Assembly: GCF_026226775.1 (NCBI RefSeq) | Contig: NZ_JAKKOD010000001.1 | Coordinates: 862,501 to 926,500 of the forward strand | DNA from: Avibacterium sp. 21-586 | GTDB lineage: Bacteria > Pseudomonadota > Gammaproteobacteria > Enterobacterales > Pasteurellaceae | Reading direction: 5' to 3' | Length of the DNA: 64,000 nucleotides | Shown: positions 48,647-58,595 of the stretch, in pieces | How the letters are laid out: the number at the start of each line of letters is the position of its first letter | Numbering within the stretch: the first letter of the stretch is position 1 | Position numbers and translations under genes: made by a program | The notes under the pieces: generated by a model | The model's input: the letters and a program-made list of their open reading frames with translations, nothing else | The model's database searches: none | Told to the model about the DNA's origin: nothing

Positions 48647-51250
48647 ATGTTTACTTACGCCTCTGCCACCCCACTCACCATTCAGTCTATCAAGCAGCAA
48701 AAAGAGCAACTGAAAAGTCTTGAGCTTGCTGAGTTCCAACAATCTTCCGTCTATCAATTACTCGAAAATCGTACAACATTTTATGATGATTTATTGCAAC
48801 ATCTTTGGTTACATTGTCAACTGAATCAACATTCAGATCTTAGCCTCATTGCGGTAGGTGGATATGGGCGCAGGGAAATGTTCCCTTTGTCTGATTTGGA
48901 TTTTTTGATTTTGACACAATCGCAACCGAGTGAAGAAACGAAACAACAAATCCGTCAATTTGTGCAATTTTTATGGGATTGCGGTTTTGAAGTGGGGCAT
49001 TCCGTTCGCACGTTGGCAGAATGCGAACAAGCAGGGCAAGAAGATATTTCTATCGCCACCAATTTACTTGAAAGCCGTTATTTATGTGGCAATCAAAAAT
49101 TATTTGAAAAACTCACCGCACTTTTAAGGCAACCTGATTTTTGGCGTTTGGCGGATTTTTATCAAGCCAAAATTGCGGAAAAAAATATTCGCTATCAACG
49201 CTATAATAACACCGGTTATAATCTTGAGCCTGATATAAAATATAGCCCTGGAGGTTTGCGCGATCTGCATTTGCTGTATTGGCTTGCCTTACGCCACACT
49301 GGAGCAAAAAACTTGCAAGATATTTTGCAAACAGGCTTTATTTATCCTGAAGAATATGATTTATTACAAGAAAAACAACAATTTCTCTTTAAGGTGCGGT
49401 TTGCTTTACATTTGATTTTAAAACGTTACGACAACCGATTACTATTTGATCGTCAGGTAAAAGTAAGTGAATTACTTGGCTATCAAGGAGAAGGCAATCA
49501 AGCGGTAGAAAAAATGATGAAAGCCTTTTTTCAAGCCTTACAAACTATTGCCACACTTACCCACATTTTAACCAAGCATTATCGTGAACATTTTATCGAC
49601 AAGCCAAGCCAGCAAACCTGTTTCCCGCTCGATCACCATTTTCACCTTGCCAATAATGCGATTTGCTTAACGCAGACAGATTGTTTTCAGCAACAGCCAA
49701 ACAGTATGCTAGATTTGTTTTTCTATCTTACACAATATCCAACGGCGGAAATTCATTCCAGCACGTTACGCCAATTAATCCGCACGATAGAAACATTTAG
49801 CGGCTATTTAAGCGAAAATGTGCAAGGTAGAGCAAAATTTTTACGTTTATTTGAACAGCCCCATTGCGTACAACGAGCTTTTTTGCCAATGCACCAATAC
49901 GGTGTGTTACGCATTTATTTACCGCAATGGCAGCACATTGAAGGACTGATGCAATTTGATTTATTTCATAGTTATAGCGTTGATGAACATAGCCTGCGCG
50001 TAATGCAAAAATTAGAAAGCTTCACCCAACCAGAAAGCCAAACAATGCACCCTATCTGCTATGGTATTTTTTCGCGATTATCACAGCGCACTTTGCTTTA
50101 TCTCGCAGGATTATTCCACGATATTGCCAAAGGTCGTGGTGGCGATCACGCCCAACTTGGCGCACAAGATATCGCAGATTTTGCTGATTTACACGGCTTT
50201 CCAAGCCAAGATAGCGAATTAATGCAATGGCTCGTGGCACAACATTTATTGATGTCCGTCACGGCACAACGACGCGATATTGACGATCCCAATATTGTCC
50301 TTGCCTTTGCTGAAGAAGTGAAAACCCAACAACGCCTTGATTTGCTTACTTGTTTAACCGTGGCAGATATTTGTGCGACCAACGAAACCCTTTGGAATAG
50401 CTGGAAACAATCTTTATTAACAAGGCTTTATCAATCTACCACGGCACAATTTAATTTAGGAATGGCCAGCTTGTTGGATAATCAAGATAAAATCGCACAG
50501 CATAAACATCAGGCTTTGACCTTATTACAAAAAGCCCTGCCTGCTCTTCCACAAGACGCCATTCAACAAGTATGGCAGACTTTCCCACAAGATTATTTTT
50601 TACGCAACAATCCACAACAAATTTGCTGGCACACCGGGCTAATTGTCGAAAATCGACAACAAAGTGCGGGGCAAAATGTGATAAAAATTAGCAACCGTTT
50701 TTCCGCAGGTGGCACGGAAGTGTTTATTCATTGTGAAGATCAAGCCAACTTGTTCCATAAAGTGGTGAGTACCATTGGTGCGAAATGTTTTAGTATTCAC
50801 GATGCGCAAATTCTTACCGCAGAAGACGGTAAGGTATTCGATAGTTTCATCATCACAGAATTAGATGGATCACTGGTAAAATACGAACGGCGCAGAGGAT
50901 TAGAACAAGCTTTACAAAAAGTATTAAGCACAGGAAAAACACCTGTTACTACTGGCACAATCAAGAACGCTCAACTTAAGCCTTTCAGTGTAAAAACTGA
51001 AGTACGCTTTTTGTATTTAGATAACATTATGCATACAGAAATGGAATTATTTACGCTTGATCAAGCTGGTCTTTTAGTAAAAATTAGCCAAATTTTCACC
51101 GCACTAGGGCTTAATATTCAGAATGCAAAAATCACCACCATTGGTGAAAAAGCCGAAGATTTCTTTATTTTAACCAATCGCGAAGGAAAGGCGTTATCGG
51201 AACAAGAAAGATTGCAATTAAGTGAGCAATTGATTAAAAATTTAGAATGA
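48647..51250 (+). CDS. glnD: Bifunctional uridylyltransferase / uridylyl-removing enzyme GlnD
   Basis: GlnD modifies PII (GlnB) in response to glutamine. The 867-residue protein has an N-terminal nucleotidyltransferase domain ([21 protein letters not shown], about residues 67-88, with the two catalytic Asp). An HD domain ([21 protein letters not shown], about 485-505) removes UMP. Two C-terminal ACT domains (about 680 on, with [18 protein letters not shown] and [16 protein letters not shown]) sense glutamine. GlnB, its substrate, lies at 12.9-13.2 kb. The gene is monocistronic behind the map terminator. Confidence 0.96.
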   Translation: MFTYASATPLTIQSIKQQKEQLKSLELAEFQQSSVYQLLENRTTFYDDLLQHLWLHCQLNQHSDLSLIAVGGYGRREMFPLSDLDFLILTQSQPSEETKQQIRQFVQFLWDCGFEVGHSVRTLAECEQAGQEDISIATNLLESRYLCGNQKLFEKLTALLRQPDFWRLADFYQAKIAEKNIRYQRYNNTGYNLEPDIKYSPGGLRDLHLLYWLALRHTGAKNLQDILQTGFIYPEEYDLLQEKQQFLFKVRFALHLILKRYDNRLLFDRQVKVSELLGYQGEGNQAVEKMMKAFFQALQTIATLTHILTKHYREHFIDKPSQQTCFPLDHHFHLANNAICLTQTDCFQQQPNSMLDLFFYLTQYPTAEIHSSTLRQLIRTIETFSGYLSENVQGRAKFLRLFEQPHCVQRAFLPMHQYGVLRIYLPQWQHIEGLMQFDLFHSYSVDEHSLRVMQKLESFTQPESQTMHPICYGIFSRLSQRTLLYLAGLFHDIAKGRGGDHAQLGAQDIADFADLHGFPSQDSELMQWLVAQHLLMSVTAQRRDIDDPNIVLAFAEEVKTQQRLDLLTCLTVADICATNETLWNSWKQSLLTRLYQSTTAQFNLGMASLLDNQDKIAQHKHQALTLLQKALPALPQDAIQQVWQTFPQDYFLRNNPQQICWHTGLIVENRQQSAGQNVIKISNRFSAGGTEVFIHCEDQANLFHKVVSTIGAKCFSIHDAQILTAEDGKVFDSFIITELDGSLVKYERRRGLEQALQKVLSTGKTPVTTGTIKNAQLKPFSVKTEVRFLYLDNIMHTEMELFTLDQAGLLVKISQIFTALGLNIQNAKITTIGEKAEDFFILTNREGKALSEQERLQLSEQLIKNLE

Positions 51251-51323
51251 TGGCTATATTTTAAACGCGTTTAGCCGTACAATTAATAGCTCAGTTCATT
51301 TTCAATAAAGGAAAAATATAACG

Positions 51324-52307
51324 ATGCAATTTTTAAAAAAACTCAGTTTTTTATTAGCAAAATTCACCGCTCTTTTTATTATCGTGCTAGCGTTAATCAC
51401 CTTTTATAAACCTGAATTATTCACTTGGGTAAAAGGTGACACACAGGTATTCATCATCAGCATTATTATGCTTTCAATGGGAATGACCTTAGGTAAAAAA
51501 GATTACCAAGTATTGGCGCAACGCCCGTTAGATATTCTGATTGGTACAGTTGTGCAATATACCGTAATGCCTTTTGTAGCGATTGCTATTGCAAAAAGTT
51601 TTGATCTTTCTCCCGCACTCACCCTTGGTTTGGTATTAGTCGGCTCTTGTCCTGGCGGGGTGGCATCTAACATTATGACTTTCCTATGTAAAGGTGATGT
51701 GGCATTTTCAGTAGGGATGACCACCGTTTCAACTTTGCTCGCACCAGTAATGACGCCATTATTGCTAAATTATTTAGTTGGCCAAAGCGTGGAAATGAAC
51801 GGCTGGGCAATGTTTAAATTTATGCTTTTAGTAACCGTGTTGCCTGTGGCGGTAGGATCGATTTTAAACATCACCTTACATCGCAAACAATGGTTCCAAG
51901 ATATCAAAGCCCTAATGCCAGGTGTAGCCGTGATTAATTTTGCTTTTATTGTGGGTGGCGTGGTCGCTATTTACGGGGATTATTTTTTACAATCAGGTTT
52001 GATGATTTTACTTTGCATCGTTGTGCATAATCTTATTGGCTACGCCCTTGGCTATGCTTCAGGCGCTCTATTTGGAATGAGCTTAGCAAAAAAGAAAACC
52101 ATTTCTTTGGAAGTTGGTGTACAAAATGCAGGCTTGGCCACAGGGTTAAGTATGAAGTTTTTCCCAACTATTCCAGAATCGGCTGTAGTTTGTGCCGTGG
52201 CTTGTGTGTGGCACTCCGTAGCTGGTACGGTTTACGCCAACTTCTTATTATGGGTAGATAAATACCGCAAATCTCCGACTTCATTCCAACAGCAGAATGA
52301 AGTTTAA
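51324..52307 (+). CDS. Bile acid:sodium symporter (BASS) family transporter
   Basis: This 327-residue inner-membrane protein has about ten membrane segments. BASS-family elements are GLVLVGSCPGGVASNIMTFLCKGDVAFSVGMTTVSTLLAPVMTPLLL (about residues 95-145) and EVGVQNAGLATGL (about 265), the two crossing-helix sodium-site regions. A bacterial relative, PanS, carries pantothenate/ketopantoate; others carry keto-acids. The substrate is not predictable. AAAGGA precedes the ATG. A hairpin terminator follows. Confidence 0.85.
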   Translation: MQFLKKLSFLLAKFTALFIIVLALITFYKPELFTWVKGDTQVFIISIIMLSMGMTLGKKDYQVLAQRPLDILIGTVVQYTVMPFVAIAIAKSFDLSPALTLGLVLVGSCPGGVASNIMTFLCKGDVAFSVGMTTVSTLLAPVMTPLLLNYLVGQSVEMNGWAMFKFMLLVTVLPVAVGSILNITLHRKQWFQDIKALMPGVAVINFAFIVGGVVAIYGDYFLQSGLMILLCIVVHNLIGYALGYASGALFGMSLAKKKTISLEVGVQNAGLATGLSMKFFPTIPESAVVCAVACVWHSVAGTVYANFLLWVDKYRKSPTSFQQQNEV

Positions 52308-52348
52308 AGCGTAGTTATTTTTCGTGAAATTTATTTAGTAAGCTGATA

Positions 52349-52388
52349 AAAAAGCATCGAACCTTAAACAAAAGGCTCGGTGCTTTTT
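52349..52388. terminator. Terminator between the BASS and DMT transporter genes
   Basis: AAAGCATCGAACCTT (52351-52365) pairs with AAGGCTCGGTGCTTT (52372-52386) with one mismatch and one G-T pair, followed by T on the plus strand. The flanking genes are convergent. Confidence 0.8.
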
Positions 52389-52404
52389 ATTAGCATTGAT
52401 TTCT

Positions 52405-53265
52405 CTATTTACGTAAATTTTCTAAGGCTACCGCAATAATGATAATGGCACCACCAATTAACATTGTGAGCGTAGGAACTTGATCAAGCCATAGCCAAGC
52501 AATCAATATGGCATAAACAGGCTCAAGAGAAATGATCATAGAAGCAGTTCTAGCACTTAGCACATCAAGGCTAGAAACAAAAAGCGTATAAGCAAAGGTG
52601 GTACAGAACAAGCCAATGCAGGCGATCCAAAACCAATCTTGCAACGATACGCTTGGTAATTCGTTAGCATAAAAAGGTAAAAGCACGATAACCCCCACCA
52701 AATATTGCCACCAGCTGGCTTGGCTACCTGAAAGTATGCCACGATTTTTGCGGTTTAGCACCGCAAGCAAGCCGTAAATTGCACCTGAAAAAATCCCCCA
52801 CAATAGGCCTTGTGTGGATTGGTTACCAAATTCAAAAGCAGGCGTAACAAGGATTAAACCTATCGTAATGGCGAGTAATAAGAAAAACTCTCGCCATTTC
52901 AACCGCACTTTGAAAATAAACATTTCAAATAAGCACACAAAGGCTGGGAAACTAGCAAAGCCTAGCGTTCCCACTGCCACACCGCCCACTTTTACCGCAA
53001 TATAAAAGGTGACCCAATGGGCGGTGAGCAAACCGCCTAACATAAATTGTAACAAAATGCCTTGTGTGGAAAGTTTGGTTAAGGGCGTTTTCTTATACAG
53101 GAAGAACAGGGAGAGCGCCATCACAGCGATAAAAACACGCCCTAGCACCAACATGCCTGCGCTGCTTTCAATAAGCACGCCTAGCACGCCAGTTAAACCA
53201 AATAACACCGCGGTGCTATGCATTTTGAGCAAAGCCAGCTGATATTGTTTGTTCGAGTTTTCCAT
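52405..53265 (-). CDS. DMT-superfamily (EamA) transporter
   Basis: This 286-residue inner-membrane protein has about ten hydrophobic segments in two EamA repeats. The second ends with the usual MIISLEPVYAILIAWLWLDQVPTLTMLIGGAIIIIAV (about residues 243-280). It is a different protein from the EamA transporter at 247-1137 (286 versus 296 residues, little resemblance outside the motif). The substrate is unknown. It is convergent with the BASS gene and lies 51 bases downstream of hemL on the same strand. Confidence 0.8.
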   Translation of the reverse strand: MENSNKQYQLALLKMHSTAVLFGLTGVLGVLIESSAGMLVLGRVFIAVMALSLFFLYKKTPLTKLSTQGILLQFMLGGLLTAHWVTFYIAVKVGGVAVGTLGFASFPAFVCLFEMFIFKVRLKWREFFLLLAITIGLILVTPAFEFGNQSTQGLLWGIFSGAIYGLLAVLNRKNRGILSGSQASWWQYLVGVIVLLPFYANELPSVSLQDWFWIACIGLFCTTFAYTLFVSSLDVLSARTASMIISLEPVYAILIAWLWLDQVPTLTMLIGGAIIIIAVALENLRK

Positions 53266-53316
53266 TTTCCATTTTCCCCTTATCTACCTTGTTATTCTGT
53301 ATCTTACTATTTTTCG

Positions 53317-54606
53317 TTACGCCATGTTCATTTCAGCGAACGCCTTATCGGCGGCTTGCAAGGTGCGTTTAATATCTTCATCGCTATGCGCTAAAGACAT
53401 AAATCCCGCCTCATAAGCGGAAGGGGCAAGATACACACCTTGTTCAAGCATTTTATGGAAAAACTGTTTGAATTTTTCCGCATCACATTTCATCACTTGC
53501 TGATAAGTGCTGACTTCAGGCTGATCGGTGAAGAAAATACCAAACATTCCGCCCACATAATTTACGACAAATGGAATGCCGTGTTTATCGGCGAGCGCTT
53601 TTAAGCCAAGGGCTAACTTTTCCGTTTGCTCAGCCAAACGCTGTTCATTGCCGGCTTTTTTCAGCTCGGTTAAACAAGCCAGCCCTGCCGCCATTGCGAT
53701 TGGGTTGCCTGAAAGCGTTCCCGCTTGATAAACAGGGCCGGTTGGCGCGATATATTGCATAATTTCTTTTTTACCACCAAATGCCCCCACTGGCATTCCG
53801 CCACCAATCACCTTACCAAGAGTGGTTAAATCAGGGGTTACGTCATAATATTGCTGCGCACCACCTAATGCCACGCGAAAGCCTGTCATCACTTCGTCAA
53901 TGATTAACAATGCACCGTATTGATCACAAAGTTCACGCAGTTGTTGTAAAAAGCCTGCTTTTGGTGGAATACAATTCATATTACCCGCTACTGGCTCAAT
54001 GATCACACAAGCAATCTCATCAGGATATTGCTCAAAGGCTTGCTTAACAGAATCAATATTGTTGTATTCACAAGTTAAGGTATGTTTAGCAAAATCTGCT
54101 GGCACACCAGGGGAACTCGGCTGACCAAGGGTTAGCGCGCCAGATCCCGCTTTAACCAGCAAACTATCAGAATGGCCGTGATAGCAACCTTCAAATTTGA
54201 TGATTTTATCCCGTTTGGTATAACCACGCGCCAAACGAATGGCAGACATTGTGGCTTCCGTTCCTGAACTCACCATTCGCACCATTTCGATAGAAGGCAC
54301 AAGCTGGCAAACCAGCTCCGCCAAGTCAATTTCTAACGGCGTAGGCGCACCAAAGCTCAAGCCTTTTTCTGCGGTTTTTAACACCGCACTTAAAATGGCT
54401 GGGTGGTTATGGCCTAAAATCATCGGCCCCCAAGATCCTACATAATCAATATACTGCTTGCCGTCTGCATCAAAAATATAAGCCCCCTCAGCACGATCAA
54501 TAAATACTGGCGTGCCGCCAACCCCATTGAACGCACGAACAGGGGAATTCACCCCACCGGGGATCACTTTCTGTGCTTGAGAAAAGAAATTTTCTGAATG
54601 GTTCAT
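53317..54606 (-). CDS. hemL: Glutamate-1-semialdehyde 2,1-aminomutase
   Basis: HemL makes 5-aminolevulinate, the first committed tetrapyrrole precursor, from glutamate-1-semialdehyde. The 429-residue PLP enzyme has [16 protein letters not shown] at the start, [18 protein letters not shown] (about residues 114-131), DEVMTGFRV (about 240) and the PLP Lys in [17 protein letters not shown] (about 266). AAAGGA precedes the ATG. Its presence implies heme synthesis from glutamate, unlike fully heme-auxotrophic relatives, although the whole pathway is not in view. Confidence 0.96.
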   Translation of the reverse strand: MNHSENFFSQAQKVIPGGVNSPVRAFNGVGGTPVFIDRAEGAYIFDADGKQYIDYVGSWGPMILGHNHPAILSAVLKTAEKGLSFGAPTPLEIDLAELVCQLVPSIEMVRMVSSGTEATMSAIRLARGYTKRDKIIKFEGCYHGHSDSLLVKAGSGALTLGQPSSPGVPADFAKHTLTCEYNNIDSVKQAFEQYPDEIACVIIEPVAGNMNCIPPKAGFLQQLRELCDQYGALLIIDEVMTGFRVALGGAQQYYDVTPDLTTLGKVIGGGMPVGAFGGKKEIMQYIAPTGPVYQAGTLSGNPIAMAAGLACLTELKKAGNEQRLAEQTEKLALGLKALADKHGIPFVVNYVGGMFGIFFTDQPEVSTYQQVMKCDAEKFKQFFHKMLEQGVYLAPSAYEAGFMSLAHSDEDIKRTLQAADKAFAEMNMA

Positions 54607-54673
54607 TGCTTGTCCTTTATCTTGTTTAAGAGAGAAATTGAGTAAAATTGTGGGCTATTGTACTGTAAAACTG

Positions 54674-54806
54674 GGGGCTGCTGATAATTTATTTTACATC
54701 TGAGCTGGCGGATATTTTTTGTGAGAACAAGGCGAACGAGATGAAGTTTAGTTATTCTAAACGAACCAAGTTCAACGCAGTTATCACGAAAAATAGCCCC
54801 AGCCCC
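54674..54806. repeat. Cruciform-like intergenic element between hemL and wecA
   Basis: Nested inverted repeats are centred near 54740: GGGGCTG (54674-54680) with CAGCCCC (54800-54806), TATTTTTTGTGA (54713-54724) with TCACGAAAAATA (54784-54795, one G-T pair), and a perfect inner hairpin GTTTAG-TTATT-CTAAAC (54736-54752). The flanking GAACAAGG and GAACCAAG segments are also related. No gene is present. It looks like a mobile or structural repeat rather than a simple terminator. Confidence 0.6.
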
Positions 54807-54887
54807 AAAAATTTATAAAAATATTTATGTACGCTTTTGCCTTTATGGTATGCTTTCGCCACTCATTTTTTACTGAAATTATTCATT

Positions 54888-55955
54888 ATGTTGTTGAGTT
54901 TTCTGCTCACATTTCTCGGCGCACTGCTTTCTTTATTTGCAATACGCCCGATTGCGCAAAAAATCGGTTTAGTGGATAAACCAAATTACCGCAAACGCCA
55001 CAAAGGGGCAATCCCCCTAATTGGGGGCATTTCGCTATTTATCGGTAACTGTGTATTCTATTTTCTAGAATGGGATCAAATGCGTCTGCCAGCCCTATAC
55101 CTTTTCAGCATATTTGTGCTGTTAGCCATCGGGATTTTAGACGACCGCTTTGACATCAGCCCTTTTATTCGCGCAGGAATCCAAGCATTTTTAGCGATTT
55201 TAATGATCGATATGGGCAACATTTATCTCGATCATCTTGGGCAAATTTTAGGTCCGTTCCAATTAACACTCGGCTCAATTGGCTTGATGATTACCGTGTT
55301 CGCCACCATCGCAGTGATCAACGCGTTCAATATGATAGATGGCATAGACGGCTTGCTCGGTGGCTTATCCAGCGTGGCTTTTGGTGCAATCGGCATCTTA
55401 CTCGTGTTAGATAAGCAAATGGATCTCGCCTATTGGAGCTTTGCCTTAATTATTAGTATTTTGCCTTATTTAATGCTCAATCTCGGCATTCCTTTTGGCA
55501 CAAGATTTAAGGTTTTTATGGGCGATGCTGGTAGCACACTGATCGGCTTTACCATTATTTGGATCTTGCTACTTAGCACGCAAGGCAAAGGTCACCCAAT
55601 GAATCCAATCACCGCCTTATGGATTATCGCTATCCCCGTGATTGATATGATCGCCATTATTTACCGCCGCTTGCGCAAAGGCAAAAGCCCATTCCGCCCA
55701 GATAGGTTGCATATTCACCATTTAATGGTGCGCGCTGGGCTAAGCTCACGTCAAGCCTTTTTATTAATCACCTTTATCGCCGCACTTTGTGCAGGTTTTG
55801 GAATTTTAGGCGAGATCTATTACATCAATGAATGGATAATGTTTGCCGCTTTTATTCTGCTATTTTTCATTTATGTTTTTTCTATTGGCAGAGCATGGCG
55901 CATCACCCGTTGGATAAGGCGAAAAAAACGCCGTGAACAACGGCTGCCGAAATAA
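54888..55955 (+). CDS. wecA: Undecaprenyl-phosphate alpha-N-acetylglucosaminyl 1-phosphate transferase WecA
   Basis: WecA puts GlcNAc-1-phosphate on undecaprenyl phosphate, starting O-antigen or enterobacterial-common-antigen-type glycans. The 355-residue membrane protein has about 11 helices. Hallmarks shared with E. coli are KIGLVDKPNYRKRHKG (about residues 22-37), ILDDRFDIS (about 84), NAFNMIDGIDGLLGGL (about 145-160), VFMGDAGSTLIGFT (about 207) and the His-rich loop RPDRLHIHHLMVRAG (about 268-283). The start is ATG 54888, without a clear ribosome binding site; an upstream extension was rejected. No other glycan genes follow. Confidence 0.93.
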   Translation: MLLSFLLTFLGALLSLFAIRPIAQKIGLVDKPNYRKRHKGAIPLIGGISLFIGNCVFYFLEWDQMRLPALYLFSIFVLLAIGILDDRFDISPFIRAGIQAFLAILMIDMGNIYLDHLGQILGPFQLTLGSIGLMITVFATIAVINAFNMIDGIDGLLGGLSSVAFGAIGILLVLDKQMDLAYWSFALIISILPYLMLNLGIPFGTRFKVFMGDAGSTLIGFTIIWILLLSTQGKGHPMNPITALWIIAIPVIDMIAIIYRRLRKGKSPFRPDRLHIHHLMVRAGLSSRQAFLLITFIAALCAGFGILGEIYYINEWIMFAAFILLFFIYVFSIGRAWRITRWIRRKKRREQRLPK

Positions 55956-56028
55956 GGATAAGCCTAACTATTCAGCAAGTATCAAGCCTAGTAAAATATA
56001 AAATAAAACGCACCGCACTTTCTTTAAT

Positions 56029-56050
56029 CCCCGTAAAACGGGGTTGTTTT
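56029..56050 (+). terminator. Terminator after wecA
   Basis: CCCCGT (56029-56034) and ACGGGG (56038-56043) form a short perfect stem with a three-base loop followed by TTGTTTT. A USS core lies just before it (56012-56020). Confidence 0.75.
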
Positions 56051-56052
56051 TA

Positions 56053-56679
56053 AGCTATCCTATCGGTGTCTGACACTTCACATGCTGCTCAATAGGCATG
56101 TGAAAAGATTTATAACGGTACAATAACTCTATGGCTACCCATTAAAAAGATCTGTATATTCTTTTTCTTGATTCCTTTATATAGTGAACAGTTTCGCTTT
56201 TAATCCTATTTTAGTTATAAGATACCCTTTTTTCATGACTCTACTTGTACGTTAAATTCGCATACTTTTCAAATATGATTAATCATAATTTTCCTTTTGA
56301 ATACTACATAAAGCTTGAGACTGCCCATTTAGGCCGAATTGTAACCACATATGGATATGATCTTTCATTACATACATTTCTATTATTTTCAAATTTTTAT
56401 AAGTACATAATTATCTTAATATATCTCTCGTAATTTTCCATAAATGCCCCTTTCTCTATATTTGAGAATAAAAACTATATGATACTTACAGTTCGATCTT
56501 GTGATAGGCTTGAATTCTCATTGGGTTTATTGACTGTAATCTATCCGCTTATATTTTGAATTTTGGTTGTCAGCTTCATGCATTATGTATGCGTAATTTT
56601 GGCTTTCTATCATCTAAGTTCTGATTCCAAATGCCTAACATATAATTATTATAGACAAACAAAGTTTTCTTCTAACCAC
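56053..56679. other. AT-rich stretch without a supported gene
   Basis: The only long frame is a 62-codon TTG-initiated one (56245-56433) with no ribosome binding site and no recognisable product. A nine-base inverted repeat TTCACATGC / GCATGTGAA lies at 56077-56104 with a ten-base loop. The base composition is clearly more AT-rich than the flanking genes, and no USS core is present. It may be the residue of a decayed insertion. Confidence 0.6.
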
Positions 56680-56714
56680 AAAAAAAACCGCAGGTTAACG
56701 TGCGGTTTTTTTTT
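56680..56714. terminator. Terminator after kdgT
   Basis: AAAAAAACCGCA (56681-56692) and TGCGGTTTTTTT (56701-56712) form a perfect 12-base stem with an eight-base loop, symmetrical in A and T runs; on the minus strand it ends the regulator-kduI-kdgT operon. Confidence 0.92.
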
Positions 56715-56759
56715 GCCTAAAAATTAGACTTTCAACTTTTGCTTAACTTCAGACTCGTC

Positions 56760-57707
56760 TTACTTGTTAACACGTTTACACCAGAAAGCCGTAAGAATTG
56801 GCACGACAATTGAGGTAACCACAACAGATGTAGCAACAAGTGCGGTTGCAGCAGGTGCCACCGGAGCAAAGGCTGGTACCATGCCGGCAATGATAACAGG
56901 GTTAGCTACAGCTGCACCAGCGGTGCTTGATGCAGCAAGACCAGCTCCACCGTTGCCGCCTGCAATAAATTTATCGGCTAAGATAAGTGGAATACCAGTG
57001 ATGACCACCACGCCTAATCCTAAGAATATGCCTAGCAAACCAGTATCGAGTACAACCGCAAGGTTGATGGTGTTACCCAACGCATAACCAAAGAATGGAA
57101 TCATCAACATAGTGCCTTGACTAAAGAACGCTTTGCATTCTTTATCCAAATTACCGAGTGCGAAACCAATTAAAAATGGCAACACGGCACCAACGAACAA
57201 ATGCGGTTCGAATTGCGCTACACCAGTTGTACCGAGGATCATCATGGTCACCAATGGACCGGATTCAATTGACATTAAGACGAAAGCTCCAGCCTCTTCT
57301 TTCGAGCCGTATTGTGCCATCAACGAAGCATAAAGACCGCCGTTGGTCATATCCATTGCGGTGACGATTGCCAAGGTGGAAAGTCCTGCAAAAAAGCCCG
57401 TCTCAATCATGCCACCAGGGATAAATTTCACACATAGCATACCAACAATCCAAGCCACGGCTATTTTGGTTACCAACAATGTGCCTGATTTGCGGATCAC
57501 GGTGCCAGTAGCTCGCAAGTCAATGCTAGCTCCCATACAAAAGAACCACACAGACAAAATAGGCACAGTGCCGTGAATCAAACCATTGGTAAATGAGCCA
57601 AAATATTGCCCTGCATTTGGCGCGAAAGTGTTTGTCAATGCTCCAAGTAACAATGGAATGAGCATCAAGCCACCTGGAAAGCGTTGTACTACTTGCATAA
57701 TTTTCAT
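56760..57707 (-). CDS. kdgT: 2-keto-3-deoxygluconate permease KdgT
   Basis: KdgT imports 2-keto-3-deoxygluconate and related keto-deoxy sugar acids with protons. The 315-residue protein has about ten membrane segments. The family opening is [33 protein letters not shown] (residues 1-33), and the later blocks are [17 protein letters not shown] and [21 protein letters not shown]. It is the last gene of the operon, 21 bases after kduI. A single USS core lies near its 3' end (56838-56846). KduD, kdgK and kdgA, which complete the pathway, are not in this window. Confidence 0.94.
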   Translation of the reverse strand: MKIMQVVQRFPGGLMLIPLLLGALTNTFAPNAGQYFGSFTNGLIHGTVPILSVWFFCMGASIDLRATGTVIRKSGTLLVTKIAVAWIVGMLCVKFIPGGMIETGFFAGLSTLAIVTAMDMTNGGLYASLMAQYGSKEEAGAFVLMSIESGPLVTMMILGTTGVAQFEPHLFVGAVLPFLIGFALGNLDKECKAFFSQGTMLMIPFFGYALGNTINLAVVLDTGLLGIFLGLGVVVITGIPLILADKFIAGGNGGAGLAASSTAGAAVANPVIIAGMVPAFAPVAPAATALVATSVVVTSIVVPILTAFWCKRVNK

Positions 57708-57728
57708 AATAGCATCCTTATATAATGA

Positions 57729-58571
57729 TTAACGTAATTCATTGATATTGAGATTATCCATATCATCAAAAGCTTTGTTTTCGCCACCCATAGCCCAGAT
57801 AAAGCTGTAGTTAGCTGTGCCAGCACCGCAGTGAATGCTCCAAGATGGACTAATGATAGCCTCTTCGTTTTGCATCACAATATGGCGAGTTTCCGTTGGT
57901 TGCCCCATGATGTGGAACACAGCATTGTCTTGTGGTACTTCAAAGTAAAAATAAATTTCCATACGACGCTCGTGGGTATGACAAGGCATTGAGTTCCACA
58001 CGCTACCTGGTTTGAGTTGGGTCAACCCCATTGAAAGCTGACAAGTTTCCAACACCTCTGGGTGAATGAATTGATTGATCACACGGTCATTTGCGGTTTC
58101 CATTGCCCCCATCGGGCGTTTGTTAGCATTTTCCATTGGAATAAAGGTGGTTTTACATGGTTTATGTGCAGGTGCTGAAATCATGTAGAATTTAGCTGGT
58201 TTATCCACATTTTTGCTACTGAAAGTCACATTTTTTGTGCCCATAGTGATATATAAACAATCGGTGTAAGCCATTTCAAAGGTTTGATCATCGGCTTCGA
58301 TTACACCATCTCCCCCCACATTAAAAACACCGATCTCACGACGCTCTAAAAAGTAGTGAGTTCCGAAGGTGTGCCAAATATCGAGACCTTTTTCAAGAGA
58401 GACTTTTTCTTTCACTGGCATGCAACCTACTATCACCATACGGTCAACGTGGCTATAAACGGTGGTGAGTTCGTCAGCGCGGAAGAGGTTTTGCACCAAA
58501 AATTCGTTGCGCACTTCCTCTGTGGTGTAGCGTTTGAAATCATTTGGATTAACACTATAACGAGTATCCAT
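57729..58571 (-). CDS. kduI: 5-dehydro-4-deoxy-D-glucuronate isomerase KduI
   Basis: KduI isomerises 4-deoxy-L-threo-5-hexosulose uronate (from unsaturated uronate disaccharides of pectin or glycosaminoglycans) toward 2,5-diketo-3-deoxygluconate. The 280-residue cupin-type zinc enzyme has the metal ligands in NSMPCHTHERRMEIYFYFEV (His, His, Glu, about residues 197-210) and a later His in SPSWSIHCGAGT (about 245). It starts MDTRYSVNPNDFKRYTTEEVR, as in the family. It lies 24 bases after the regulator gene and 21 before kdgT. Confidence 0.95.
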   Translation of the reverse strand: MDTRYSVNPNDFKRYTTEEVRNEFLVQNLFRADELTTVYSHVDRMVIVGCMPVKEKVSLEKGLDIWHTFGTHYFLERREIGVFNVGGDGVIEADDQTFEMAYTDCLYITMGTKNVTFSSKNVDKPAKFYMISAPAHKPCKTTFIPMENANKRPMGAMETANDRVINQFIHPEVLETCQLSMGLTQLKPGSVWNSMPCHTHERRMEIYFYFEVPQDNAVFHIMGQPTETRHIVMQNEEAIISPSWSIHCGAGTANYSFIWAMGGENKAFDDMDNLNINELR

Positions 58572-58595
58572 AACATTCTCCTAAATTAAGCAGGC

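Noticed and set aside
53317-54606. hemL as a sign of recent gene transfer
   Set aside because: It contains a USS core within codons and sits in ordinary sequence, so it looks like a resident gene.
56245-56433. 62-codon frame in the AT-rich stretch
   Set aside because: It starts with TTG, has no ribosome binding site, and reads low-complexity AT-rich DNA.
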